Of a DNA stretch of 64,000 nucleotides, positions 1 to 8,147 are shown piece after piece. Made by a program: the position numbers and the translations under genes. Every line of letters starts with the position of its first letter. The first letter of the stretch is position 1. Under the pieces are notes generated by a model. The model was not told the origin of the DNA and made no database searches. It saw only the letters and a list, made by a program, of their open reading frames with translations. The stretch spans positions 1-64,000 of the forward strand of contig JAAESX010000210.1 in assembly GCA_024228935.1 (NCBI GenBank). Reading direction: 5' to 3'. Origin of the DNA: Pseudomonadota bacterium. GTDB lineage: Bacteria > Myxococcota_A > UBA796 > CAJQPC01.

Positions 1-153
1 CGACGCCCAACCCCGAGGCTGACGGTCAGCCTGCGAGTTCTGCGCACTGAGCGACGCCCAACCCCGAGGCTGACGGTCAGCCTGCGAGTTCTGCGCACTG
101 AGCGACGCCCAACCCCGAGGCTGACGGTCAGCCTGCGACTTCTGCGCGCTCAG
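1..153. repeat. Three tandem 51-bp repeats with palindromic core (family A)
   Basis: Three head-to-tail copies of a 51-base unit start at 1, 52 and 103. The first two are identical and the third differs at a few positions. Each contains the near-perfect palindrome GGCTGACGGTCAGCC preceded by CCCCGA. The array ends 15 bases beyond the stop of the minus-strand gene at 169 and may continue left of the window. The same core with small changes recurs at 23251-23510, and a related one at 35240-35390. There are no unique spacers, so this is not a CRISPR array. Confidence 0.9.
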
Positions 154-168
154 CAACGCACTCCGCCT

Positions 169-1020
169 TCACCCCTCCAGCTCCCTCCAGAGCGGCTCCC
201 AGCTCCCCGACGCCAGCATCCGCTCGCACCGGCTCGCCTGCTCGCGACACAAAGCGGCAGTGCGGGCATCCAGGAGCGGCTGGTGCCGCCGCAGCTCGCT
301 CTGCACGAACGCCTGCTCGGACGAGCTGGCCCGCCGCACGTTCACGTCCAACAGCTGGTCGACCCGGCGCCGGTGGCCTCGCCAGCGGAGGTCGAGCTCG
401 AACCGATAGGCGAGCGCTCTCGGGATCTCGCCTCGATCCAGCGCGGCGAACATCCGCTCGAGCGGTGCCCGGTCGCCGCTCATGAATCGGCCCTCGGGGT
501 GGTCCTCGACCTCGCCGTGCCCCAGCGCCTGCCGGCACAGCGCGGCGTCTCGACCCGCCCGGCCCTCGGGCACCAATCCCCAGTAGTTGGCGGCCTCGCC
601 CAGGCGAGAGATATCCGGCGTAGATCGCTGCGACCTGCATCAGCGCGCTGTCGGCTGCGATCTGGACGTCCTCGAGCTGGTCGTGCCGGCGCGCAGGAAG
701 ACGTCCGACGTCAGCATGACTGCGAGGGGGCTGGTCCAATGGTTCGTCTGGATGGTCTCCAGAACCGTTCTAGCCCCCGGGTCGTCTCCGGCTTCGATGC
801 GCTCGAGGCCCAGGACCAGTCGCGCGACCGGCGGGCCGTCCTCGGCGAGCTCGGCATCGAACAGATCGGTCAGGTCGCCCACGCGTTCGGCCTTCTGGGC
901 CTTCGCTTCGAGCGACTCGCCCGTGCTGGCCAGGACGGAGTGGTTCCGTCCAGCCGAGGCCACTCCGGGCCACAGGCCGAGCGCCGCGAGTCCACCCAGC
1001 AACTGGCGACGTGTGGTCAC
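169..1020 (-). pseudogene. Tat-exported protein of unknown function, two frameshifts
   Basis: The minus-strand frame opens at 1020 with a Tat-type signal peptide (MTTRRQLLGGLAALGLW, cleavage near ASAG). The coherent protein is split over three frames. Frame one carries the signal and the part ending LTSDVFLRAG. Frame two runs from DQLEDVQIAADSAL to YLSPG. Frame three runs from EAANYWGLVPEGRAGRDAAL to the stop at 169. The shifts lie near 686 (a GG where GGG would restore the frame) and near 600 (a GGG where GG would do). The repaired product would be about 284 aa, mostly helical, perhaps repeat-like. No family is recognised. Both breaks are at homopolymers, so a sequencing or assembly error is as likely as real decay. 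Confidence 0.6.
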
Positions 1021-1029
1021 CGCTCGACC

Positions 1030-2157
1030 CTACCTGTCGGCCGGCGCCTCGAAGACCGCGATCTCGCCGTTGATCCCCATCCTCGGCGGCAGCCCGATGA
1101 ACCAGTTCCCCGCGTGCACGTAGTGCCGAAGTCGCTCTCCGACGGGGAACCACCCCTGGTCACGGACCCCGAAGAGCCCGAGCATCGAGCCGCGCACACC
1201 GAGCATGTTCGAGCCGACCTGACCACCATGGGTGTGTCCTGACAACACCAGGTCGAAGGCGTTCACCGGAACCCACGGCCCCAGCCGAGGGTCGTGCGCG
1301 AGCAGCACCCGGAATGTATCCGGAGAGGGGGGCCGTAGCTCGAGCAGCCCGCGCTCCAGGCGAGCTCGAGCGTCTTCCCAGTGGAAGTCGGCACCGGCGA
1401 TGTAGAAGCCGCCCAGCTCCCGATCCGAGTCGACGAGCATCTCGATGCCGGCCTCGCGCAGCCCGACCGTCAGGACCCCGAGCACCGGCAGGTCGTGGTT
1501 GCCCGGACAGCAGAAGACGGGCGCCTCGATGCGCGCAAGCTGCTCGATCAGGTAGCCGTGGTCGGCCTCGGAGAACGGCATGACCAGGTCGCCGGTCACC
1601 ACGACGACGTCCGGCTCCATCGCGTTCACGCGGGCGACCAGCGGCCCCAGCTCGTCGTGGTTCATCAGCGACGAGGCGTGCAGGTCGGAGAGCTGGACCA
1701 GGCGGCCCGGCAGCCCGGAGACCACGTGGCGGGTCTCTCGGATCCGCATGGCCTGCATCGTCCCCAGGGACGAGAGGACGAGCGGACCCACCAGCCACCA
1801 GCCGGCCCACGCCCAGTCCCACCCGAAGAACAGGGCGAAGGGGAGCCGGACGATCCAGAGCAGGCCGCCCCAGAGCGCGAACGCGTACGCGACCTGCGAG
1901 GGCCAGCCCAGCACCCACCGCATCCACGCCGGGGCGCGCAGGCGATGGATCGAGAAGAACAGGCCCCAGACGCCGACCGCCCCCGCGAGCCAGGGCCAGG
2001 TGCCCGGACAGAGCAACAGGTGGAACGCGTAGAAGCCCATGCAGCCGCTGACCACGGCCGCGACGAAGTGGTCGTTCAGCGTGCGTCCGACCGCGTAGAC
2101 GTGCCGCAGTGCGAGCGCCCAGAGGACCCCCACGAGCGCGACCGTGGCGATCAGCAC
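1030..2157 (-). CDS. Membrane-anchored metallophosphoesterase (YaeI/YkuE-like)
   Basis: A calcineurin-type phosphoesterase of 375 aa. About 130 N-terminal residues form four or five membrane helices. The catalytic domain then shows the metal-ligand blocks in order: SDLHAS (about 156), VTGDLV (about 187), CPGNHD (about 219) and SGHTHGG (about 305). All dinuclear-metal ligands of the family are present. Related single-domain members act on UDP-diacylglucosamine or cyclic nucleotides, but nothing here fixes the substrate. The GTG start at 2157 overlaps the stop of the upstream methyltransferase by 7 bases, which implies translational coupling. Longer readings into that gene are out-of-frame artefacts. 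Confidence 0.85.
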   Translation of the reverse strand: MLIATVALVGVLWALALRHVYAVGRTLNDHFVAAVVSGCMGFYAFHLLLCPGTWPWLAGAVGVWGLFFSIHRLRAPAWMRWVLGWPSQVAYAFALWGGLLWIVRLPFALFFGWDWAWAGWWLVGPLVLSSLGTMQAMRIRETRHVVSGLPGRLVQLSDLHASSLMNHDELGPLVARVNAMEPDVVVVTGDLVMPFSEADHGYLIEQLARIEAPVFCCPGNHDLPVLGVLTVGLREAGIEMLVDSDRELGGFYIAGADFHWEDARARLERGLLELRPPSPDTFRVLLAHDPRLGPWVPVNAFDLVLSGHTHGGQVGSNMLGVRGSMLGLFGVRDQGWFPVGERLRHYVHAGNWFIGLPPRMGINGEIAVFEAPADR

Positions 2158-3548
2158 CGGGTCGCGACCAGGAACTTCAGGACGCCGCGCGCGTCGATGG
2201 CGCCGCGGAACGTCCAGGGACCGCCGGGGAGCTCGTCGACGCGGAACGAGCGAGGCAGCTTCAGGCGCACCTCGGCCGACGTGCCGGCCAGGACGTCGCC
2301 CAGGTCGAACCCCAGGTCCTCGAGCCCCATCGACTCCCGGTCGTAGCCACGACCGCCCCAGGGTGGGTCGAGCAGGAGCACGTCGTGGGCCACCTCGCGG
2401 ACCATCCTCGTGGCGTCGCCGCGGCGCAGGTCCAGCTCCACGTCGTAGATGGCCGCGTTCGAGCCGGCCAGCTCGAGCCGCTGCGCCGAGACGTCCGAGG
2501 CCACCACCCGCGCGCCGGTCCGGGCCGCTGCGATGGCCAGCCCACCGACACCGCAGGTCGCGTCCAGGACGGTTCCCGCGACCCCCGCGACCAGCTCGTC
2601 GGCCAGCGCCTCGGGCGTCAGCGACAACAACCCCTCGTCGTCGACCCGGATGCCCTCGTACCAGCGTGAGAACAGGCGTCGGCGGCGCACCCCGCGGTCC
2701 TCGAATCGGGCCGCTCGTCCCTTCCGGATCGGCGGGTTCACGCTGACCGCGAGCGTGTGGTCGGTCACCGTGAGGCCCGCCACGGCATGCAGGATCCGGC
2801 GCGCCTGCGCCGGGGTCCGGCTGCCTGTCCAGGCCGAGGTGTCGAGCCACTCGGGGGCGCCGCTCACCTCGACGGTCACGGTCGAGGGCTCGGGTCGAGC
2901 CAGTCGGGAGAACACCTCGCGCGCGGTCTCGGCGGCGTCGTCATCGCGCCCGAGGATGGCCTCCTCGAGCAGGTGGGGCAACAACCCCAGGTCCGAGAAC
3001 GCCAGCCCGGCTCGATACGCCGTCACGGCCCGGTCGACGTCGGGACGGCCCTCGCGTGTGAACCGCGCGAAGCGGAGGCAGACGACCCGGTCTCCCGCCT
3101 GGCGCAGCCACCCGCCGTGGATGCCCCCGAGCGACGGGCCCTCGACCACCGTGGCTTCGGCGGGTCGATCGAGCGTCCGATCCACCTTCGAGCAGTCCAG
3201 CTTCCGAAGCGCTCGGCGGACGTTCACCCGGCACGCGGGGATCAGCGACAGCAGGGGACCGGTCGCGACCCGTGCCTCACCAGGCCAGGCGGAGACGGCA
3301 GCGAGCGCGTCCTGCGGCGCGGGCCCCAACGGCTCGAAGACCACCCAGCCCTCGGCGGTGTCGATGACGCGAGCCAGCGCGGGGTGACCGGCTCCGCGCT
3401 CGCGTCCCTCGAGCTCGGGCCCCAGCTTGTGCGGTGGACCCGACACGGCGATGCCGCGAGCACTACGCCACCAGCGCTGGGGGCCTCCGTCAGGGAGGCC
3501 AGAGTACTCGAGCTGCCAGTCACCCTCGAGCGGCGGCTGCTCAGGCAT
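2151..3548 (-). CDS. SAM-dependent RNA methyltransferase, TGS1-like C-terminal domain
   Basis: A protein of 465 aa. The C-terminal third is a class I methyltransferase with motif I VLDATCGVGGLAIAAARTGA, an acidic SAM ligand in VVASDVS, and the N-methylation motif LLLDPPWGG. This DPPWGG/ATCGVGG combination is typical of the TGS1 (cap guanine-N2) family and its bacterial relatives. The first 300 residues have no recognised domain and may bind RNA. The start ATG at 3548 overlaps the 3' end of the PP2C gene by 8 bases, and the end overlaps the phosphoesterase gene. The three genes therefore look like one transcript. A structured-RNA substrate is inference; the catalytic fold is clear. Confidence 0.75.
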   Translation of the reverse strand: MPEQPPLEGDWQLEYSGLPDGGPQRWWRSARGIAVSGPPHKLGPELEGRERGAGHPALARVIDTAEGWVVFEPLGPAPQDALAAVSAWPGEARVATGPLLSLIPACRVNVRRALRKLDCSKVDRTLDRPAEATVVEGPSLGGIHGGWLRQAGDRVVCLRFARFTREGRPDVDRAVTAYRAGLAFSDLGLLPHLLEEAILGRDDDAAETAREVFSRLARPEPSTVTVEVSGAPEWLDTSAWTGSRTPAQARRILHAVAGLTVTDHTLAVSVNPPIRKGRAARFEDRGVRRRRLFSRWYEGIRVDDEGLLSLTPEALADELVAGVAGTVLDATCGVGGLAIAAARTGARVVASDVSAQRLELAGSNAAIYDVELDLRRGDATRMVREVAHDVLLLDPPWGGRGYDRESMGLEDLGFDLGDVLAGTSAEVRLKLPRSFRVDELPGGPWTFRGAIDARGVLKFLVATRC

Positions 3549-4317
3549 CCCGCATCACGCGTTCCTGCTGGGGATCGGCCTCGACCCCCAGCACGCGCAC
3601 GTAGACCAGGGTGGCGTCGTCGTCGTGCCCGTGGTCGACCAGGCGGGTGGTCACCGCGGGCAGCAGCGCGTCGGGCGAGTTGGCCAGCACGGCCATGTCG
3701 CCGGGGGGCACCGCGTTGAAGATGCCGTCGCTGCCGATGAGGAAGACGTCGCCGTCCTGGAACGGGATGGTCCCCAGGTACACGGACGGGCGGACGCCGG
3801 TGCCCATGCCCACGAACGTCCGGAGCGCGGTCCCGCGCGTCTCGGGCGTCAGGCGCTTGATGGCCCCGTCTCGGCACATGTAGACGCAGCTGTCGCCGAC
3901 CGAGAACGTCGTCGCCACGCCGCGGTTGAGCCAGACCCCGGCGAGCGTGCACGCGGAGTTGGTGGTGAGCCGGACCTCGGCGTCGGCGCGCTCGATGAGG
4001 TCGAGGATCAGCGTGTCCGAGGGAGGCCCGGTCGCGCTGAAGAATTCCTCCATGCACTCGATGGTCGTCTGGGCGGCCTCGTTGCCGGCCTCGGTCGAGG
4101 AGACGCCGTCGGCCACGGCGAAGATGGAGCCGCGCCGTGCGGTGCGCACGAGGTCCTCGCGCGGATCCCACAACCCGAAGCGGTCGTCGTTCCGTGCATG
4201 CGTGCGACCGACCCGACTGAATGCGGTCGCCAGGGTGTAAGGCAGGGACGACCCCAAAGGACTCCTCGTCGCGGGAGCATAGCGAACCCCGCAGGACGCG
4301 GTATCCTCGATCGGCAC
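3541..4317 (-). CDS. PP2C-family protein serine/threonine phosphatase
   Basis: A protein of 258 aa with the PP2C metal and phosphate blocks: NDDRFGLW near the N terminus, IFAVADGVSS (the DG metal aspartate), LAGVWL, FSVGDSCVY, FLIGSDGIFNAV and a terminal HDDDATLVYVRV. It should dephosphorylate Ser/Thr residues in the cytoplasm and could counteract Hanks-type kinases such as the one at 53-54 kb. It is first in a minus-strand operon with the TGS1-like methyltransferase and the metallophosphoesterase. The start at 4317 lies only 13 bases from the divergent ATPase start. The first 40 residues are poorly conserved, so the true start may be internal, but there is no alternative ATG. Confidence 0.85.
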   Translation of the reverse strand: MPIEDTASCGVRYAPATRSPLGSSLPYTLATAFSRVGRTHARNDDRFGLWDPREDLVRTARRGSIFAVADGVSSTEAGNEAAQTTIECMEEFFSATGPPSDTLILDLIERADAEVRLTTNSACTLAGVWLNRGVATTFSVGDSCVYMCRDGAIKRLTPETRGTALRTFVGMGTGVRPSVYLGTIPFQDGDVFLIGSDGIFNAVPPGDMAVLANSPDALLPAVTTRLVDHGHDDDATLVYVRVLGVEADPQQERVMRDA

Positions 4318-4330
4318 CGGTCGTCGGTAC

Positions 4331-5989
4331 TTGGGAGTGCAGTTGGCGAGCTACCTGAAGGAATCGCTGCGGCAAGCGCTGAAGGATGTGAAGGCGCGTG
4401 ACGGCAAGAAGGGCGGCGCGCCCTCGGCGGGTGCGCCCGCTCGCTCGACGACGCCCAAGGCCCCGGCCACCCCGCCGAAGCCCCCCGTTCCGGCGGTCAG
4501 GCGGACGATCCAGCCGCCCGCGCCCACGACCCAGCCTGTCGACGAGCCACCTCGTGCGAGGGGCGTGGTCCGCCCGCGCGGTCTCCCGCTGTCCACCGAG
4601 TCCATCGACGACGAGGACACCTTCAACTCGGCGAGCAACGCCCCGACCGCCCGGATCTCCATGTCCGCGCCAGCGCAGATCTCGGCGATGGCCGAGGCGT
4701 TCGACCGGCCGGTCATCGTCGCTCCGCCCCCGACCCGTTTCCAGCCGCTCGAGCCGAAGTCGCTCGAGGACGCCGGGCTCGAGTCGCTGTTCGTCGAGGG
4801 GCTGGTCCTCAAGTACCTGCACGGCCAGCCCGGCTCCACGGGCCGAGCCATCGCGCTGGCGCTGGCCCTGAACCGGCGCCCGGTCGGCGACGTGCTGGCG
4901 GCGCTCAAGAAGCTGAAGCTCGTCGAGATCCGCTCGGGCACGGCGACCGGTGACTTCAAGTACGCACTCACCGCCGACGGGCGCGCCCGGGTCGTCGACC
5001 TGCTGCGCCACAGCCGCTACGTCGGCCCGGCGCCGGTCCCGTTCGAGCAGTACCTGGTCAGCGTTCGCGAGCAGAGCATCGCGAACGAGGCGCCCAAGAT
5101 GGACGACCTCAAGCGCGCATTCCAGGACCTGCTCGTCCCCGAGCGCCTGCTCCAGCAGCTCGGCCCGGCGATGACCTCGGGCCGAGGCCTGTTCCTGTTC
5201 GGCTTCCCCGGAAACGGAAAGACGAGCCTGGCCGAGCGCATGACGCGCGCGTTCGGGACGAGCGTCTACCCGCCGTACGCCATCCTCATCGAGGGCACGC
5301 TCATCAAGGTCTTCGACCCGATGGTGCACGAGCCCCTGGAGACCGCGCGGACCACGCTGAGCTCCCGCGAGCGCACCGATCCCCGCTGGGTGAAGTGCCG
5401 TCGACCGACGGTCGTCGCCGGTGGCGAGCTCACCATGGACAGCCTGGAGATCGACTTCGACGCTCGGACGGGAATCTGCGAGGCGCCGCTCCAGATGAAG
5501 GCGAACTGCGGCACGTTCGTGGTCGACGACTTCGGCCGCCAGCGCATGGATCCGGCCACGCTGCTGAACCGCTGGATCGTGCCGCTCGAGCAGCGCATCG
5601 ACTACCTGCGCATGCCTGACGGCCGCAAGGTCCAGGTGCCGTTCGACCCGCTGCTGGTCTTTTCGACGAACCTCGACCCGAAGGACCTGTGCGACGAGGC
5701 GTTCCTGCGCCGCATCCCGTACAAGATCAACGTCGACGACCCGAACGAGCGCGAGTTCCGCACGCTGCTGCACATCCAGGCCGAGCTCCTGGGCTTCGAG
5801 CCCGACTCCGCTGCCTTCGACTACCTGATCGAGCGGCACTACAAGCGCACCGAGCGCCCGTTCAGGAACTGCCATCCGCGCGACCTGGTGCTGCAGGTGA
5901 AGCATCAGTGCACGTTCCGCGAGATGCCGCTGAGGCTCTCCCGCGCTGGGTTCGACGAGGCCGCGCACCTGTACTTCACGCTCCTTTAG
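4331..5989 (+). CDS. Winged-helix AAA-type ATPase
   Basis: A protein of 552 aa. The first 135 residues are Pro/Ala/Thr-rich and probably disordered. A winged-helix-like segment follows (VLKYLHGQPGSTGRAIALAL, then a VEIRSG... wing). A P-loop ATPase has Walker A GFPGNGKTS (about 296), Walker B TFVVDDFGR (about 398) and a sensor region VFSTNLDP. The start is TTG at 4331, with GTG at 4337 as an alternative. It is divergent from the PP2C gene with 13 bases between starts, so the two share one control region. The neighbour at 6075 is co-directional. ATPases of this type recur in myxobacterial genomes; their function is not established, and a phospho-signalling role is only suggested by position. 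Confidence 0.75.
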   Translation: MGVQLASYLKESLRQALKDVKARDGKKGGAPSAGAPARSTTPKAPATPPKPPVPAVRRTIQPPAPTTQPVDEPPRARGVVRPRGLPLSTESIDDEDTFNSASNAPTARISMSAPAQISAMAEAFDRPVIVAPPPTRFQPLEPKSLEDAGLESLFVEGLVLKYLHGQPGSTGRAIALALALNRRPVGDVLAALKKLKLVEIRSGTATGDFKYALTADGRARVVDLLRHSRYVGPAPVPFEQYLVSVREQSIANEAPKMDDLKRAFQDLLVPERLLQQLGPAMTSGRGLFLFGFPGNGKTSLAERMTRAFGTSVYPPYAILIEGTLIKVFDPMVHEPLETARTTLSSRERTDPRWVKCRRPTVVAGGELTMDSLEIDFDARTGICEAPLQMKANCGTFVVDDFGRQRMDPATLLNRWIVPLEQRIDYLRMPDGRKVQVPFDPLLVFSTNLDPKDLCDEAFLRRIPYKINVDDPNEREFRTLLHIQAELLGFEPDSAAFDYLIERHYKRTERPFRNCHPRDLVLQVKHQCTFREMPLRLSRAGFDEAAHLYFTLL

Positions 5990-6074
5990 GTCCGCCGACG
6001 CGCTCGCCGAGCGGGACCGCACCCAGCCTCCGCCGCCGGCGGACCAGGCACCCGTCATCCCGCTCTTCGGCTGG

Positions 6075-6548
6075 GTGGCGCCGTACATGGAGGTCGCGGC
6101 GCGGCTGCTGCCGAAGCTGCCCACCTGGATGCGAACGCTGCCGGTGGCCTGCTGGAAGCGCAACTTCACGCCGACCGTCCGGTTCCCGGCCGAGGCCGCC
6201 AACTCGCTTCGGATTTCGTGGCAGAGCGCGGACTTCGACGTCGACGAGGTCGCCAGCAGCGGCTTCATCGTGACCGGCCTCGGCATCGTGAAGCCGTTCC
6301 GCATCCTGGAGCCCGACGGCATCAAGCTGTCGCTCAAGGGCGAGACCGACCTCGATCCCGACGACCCGTCGTACGACTCGACGTTCTGGCCGGTCGGCAC
6401 GCTCGGGCTGTACCTCTACTACGACATGGAGATGACGGTCGGCGACACGCTCGTCAACTACGTGGAGAGCGGTGTGAAGGGCGAGCCGCGGCTCGAGCAC
6501 GGTCCTCGTGCGCGGCGACGGGCCATCCGCCCGCCGCGCAAGAAGTGA
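6075..6548 (+). CDS. Conserved-looking protein of unknown function (PilZ-like possibility)
   Basis: A soluble protein of about 157 aa reading from GTG 6075. It is beta-rich in the middle and ends in a basic tail (GPRARRRAIRPPRKK). The coding frame stays open and protein-like upstream of 6075 back to about 5990 without a usable start codon, and the TAG of the ATPase gene is at 5987. The real start is therefore uncertain: translation may be coupled, or a small indel may hide the start. No catalytic motif is seen. The middle looks like a compact beta-barrel, so a PilZ-like fold is conceivable but the RxxxR motif is not evident. It probably works with the upstream ATPase. Confidence 0.5.
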   Translation: MAPYMEVAARLLPKLPTWMRTLPVACWKRNFTPTVRFPAEAANSLRISWQSADFDVDEVASSGFIVTGLGIVKPFRILEPDGIKLSLKGETDLDPDDPSYDSTFWPVGTLGLYLYYDMEMTVGDTLVNYVESGVKGEPRLEHGPRARRRAIRPPRKK

Positions 6549-6551
6549 GCG

Positions 6552-8108
6552 CTACGCGAACAGCTTGTTGAGCAGCGCGACGTTCCCCTGGAGCGCTGAG
6601 CGCTGCAGGTAGAGGTCGAGGCCACGCAGGCCACCGAGCTCCTCGCCGCCACCCGCGCGGCCGGGGCCGCCGTGCACGCAGCTCGGCAGCACCATCCCGT
6701 GGGGGGTGACGGTGTCGCTCACCTTCTTGTCGACCAGCAGCAGGCGGCCGTTCCAGGCGGCGGCGTCCAGCGCCAGCGCCTGCAGGAACTTCTTGTCGCT
6801 CGTGGCCACCGAGCTCACCAGTGAGCCTCCGCCGCGCGCGACCAGTGCACCGACGTCCCCAGCCGTGCCGTCGTAGGGCATGACCGTCGCGACCGGACCG
6901 AAGACCTCGCGTGCGTGGACGTGCTCGGCGCCGTGGGGATCCGTGCAGTGCAGCAGCACCGGCGAGACGAACGCGCCCTTGCCCGGGGTCGCGCCCCTGG
7001 CCTCGACCTCGGTGGGCGAGCCGTAGACGATGGCGGCCTCCTGGGCGAGCTGGCCGACGCCCTCGCGGTAGTCGTCGAGCTGGCTCATGTCGGAGAGCGG
7101 TCCCATGCGGACGCCGTCGGCGCGCGGGTCGCCGATGACGATGCGGCCGAGCTCCTCGGACAGGTCCTCGATCACAGCCTCGGCCATGCCCTCGGGCACG
7201 AACACCCGGCGGATGGCGGTGCACTTCTGGCCGGCCTTCTGGGTCATCTCCAGGCGGACGCTGTTGATGAACCAGTGGTACAGGTCGTCGCCGCGCTGGA
7301 CGTCCGGGCCGAGGACGGCCGAGTTGAGCGAGTCGGCCTCGATGTTCACGGCGGTGCTCGCCGAGACCGGGCCCTTGCCCGCGCGCAGCGTGGCGGCGGT
7401 GTTCGCCGAGCCGGTGAACGCCAGGATGTCCTGGCCGGTCAGGTTGTCGAGCAGGTCGCCGCAGCTGCCGCCGATGAACTGGAAGGCACCGGCGGGGAGC
7501 ACGCCCGACTCGACGACGATCTTCGTCATCTCGTAGGCGAGCCAGGCCGTGGCCGTGGCGGGCTTGCTGACCACGGGGACGCCGGCGAGCAGGGCGACGG
7601 CGGCCTTCTCGAACGTGCCCCAGGCGGGGAAGTTGAACGCATTGACGTGCACGGCGACGCCGCGCTTGGGCACGCGGATGTGCAGGCCGTGGAAGCGGGC
7701 GTTGCCGGGGATGAGCGCCTCGGAGTCCCCGTCCGTCAGGTAGGTCCGGTCGCCGAGGGTCTTGCCCAGGTACGCGTAGTAGGAGAGCGTGCCGGTCGCG
7801 CCGTCGACGTCGAACTTCGCGTCGCCGCGGGTGTTGCCGCCGTTGGCCATGGCGACCTCGATCAGCCACTCGCGCTTGGCGTAGAGCGCCTTGCTGATGG
7901 CCTTCAGCGCCGCGCCGCGCTCGGCGAACGTCATGGCGCGCAGGGCCGGACCGCCGACCTCGCGGGCGTGGTTCATCACGGCCGCGTAGTCGATGCCCGA
8001 GGTGCTCGTCTCAGCGACGACCTCTTCCGTGGCGGGGTCGATCAGCGAGCGGAACGGAGCGGCACCCTCGTGCCAGGCACCGAGGACGTAGGACTGAAGG
8101 CGGACCAT
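6552..8108 (-). CDS. PaaZ/BoxD-type CoA-linked semialdehyde dehydrogenase
   Basis: A protein of 518 aa that aligns by eye with the aldehyde dehydrogenase half of PaaZ. Shared signatures are GAPALRAMTF-like PALRAMTFAERGAALK, VAVHVNAFNFPAWG, KPATATAWL, LAFTGSANTA, NIEADSLN (general-base Glu near 254), MTQKAGQKCTAIRR (catalytic Cys near 294), EVFGPVAT and VHGGPGRAGGGEELGG. The MaoC-like hydratase half of PaaZ is absent, as in stand-alone BoxD-type enzymes of aerobic benzoyl-CoA breakdown. It would oxidise an open-ring CoA semialdehyde with NADP. The start is ATG 8108, preceded by GAGGAG at a good distance, rather than a longer frame. No other paa or box gene is in the window. Confidence 0.85.
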   Translation of the reverse strand: MVRLQSYVLGAWHEGAAPFRSLIDPATEEVVAETSTSGIDYAAVMNHAREVGGPALRAMTFAERGAALKAISKALYAKREWLIEVAMANGGNTRGDAKFDVDGATGTLSYYAYLGKTLGDRTYLTDGDSEALIPGNARFHGLHIRVPKRGVAVHVNAFNFPAWGTFEKAAVALLAGVPVVSKPATATAWLAYEMTKIVVESGVLPAGAFQFIGGSCGDLLDNLTGQDILAFTGSANTAATLRAGKGPVSASTAVNIEADSLNSAVLGPDVQRGDDLYHWFINSVRLEMTQKAGQKCTAIRRVFVPEGMAEAVIEDLSEELGRIVIGDPRADGVRMGPLSDMSQLDDYREGVGQLAQEAAIVYGSPTEVEARGATPGKGAFVSPVLLHCTDPHGAEHVHAREVFGPVATVMPYDGTAGDVGALVARGGGSLVSSVATSDKKFLQALALDAAAWNGRLLLVDKKVSDTVTPHGMVLPSCVHGGPGRAGGGEELGGLRGLDLYLQRSALQGNVALLNKLFA

Positions 8109-8147
8109 CTGGGAGACTCCTCGCGAGAGGCCCCCCATTAATCTGTC

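Noticed and set aside
1..153. Possible CRISPR array at the left edge
   Set aside because: The whole 51-bp unit is repeated, including the part between palindromes; there are no unique spacers and no cas genes.
3242..6400. Very long open frame on the minus strand across the phosphatase and ATPase genes
   Set aside because: It is a GC-rich shadow: the product is low-complexity Arg/Ala/Gln sequence, antisense to genes with clear motifs.
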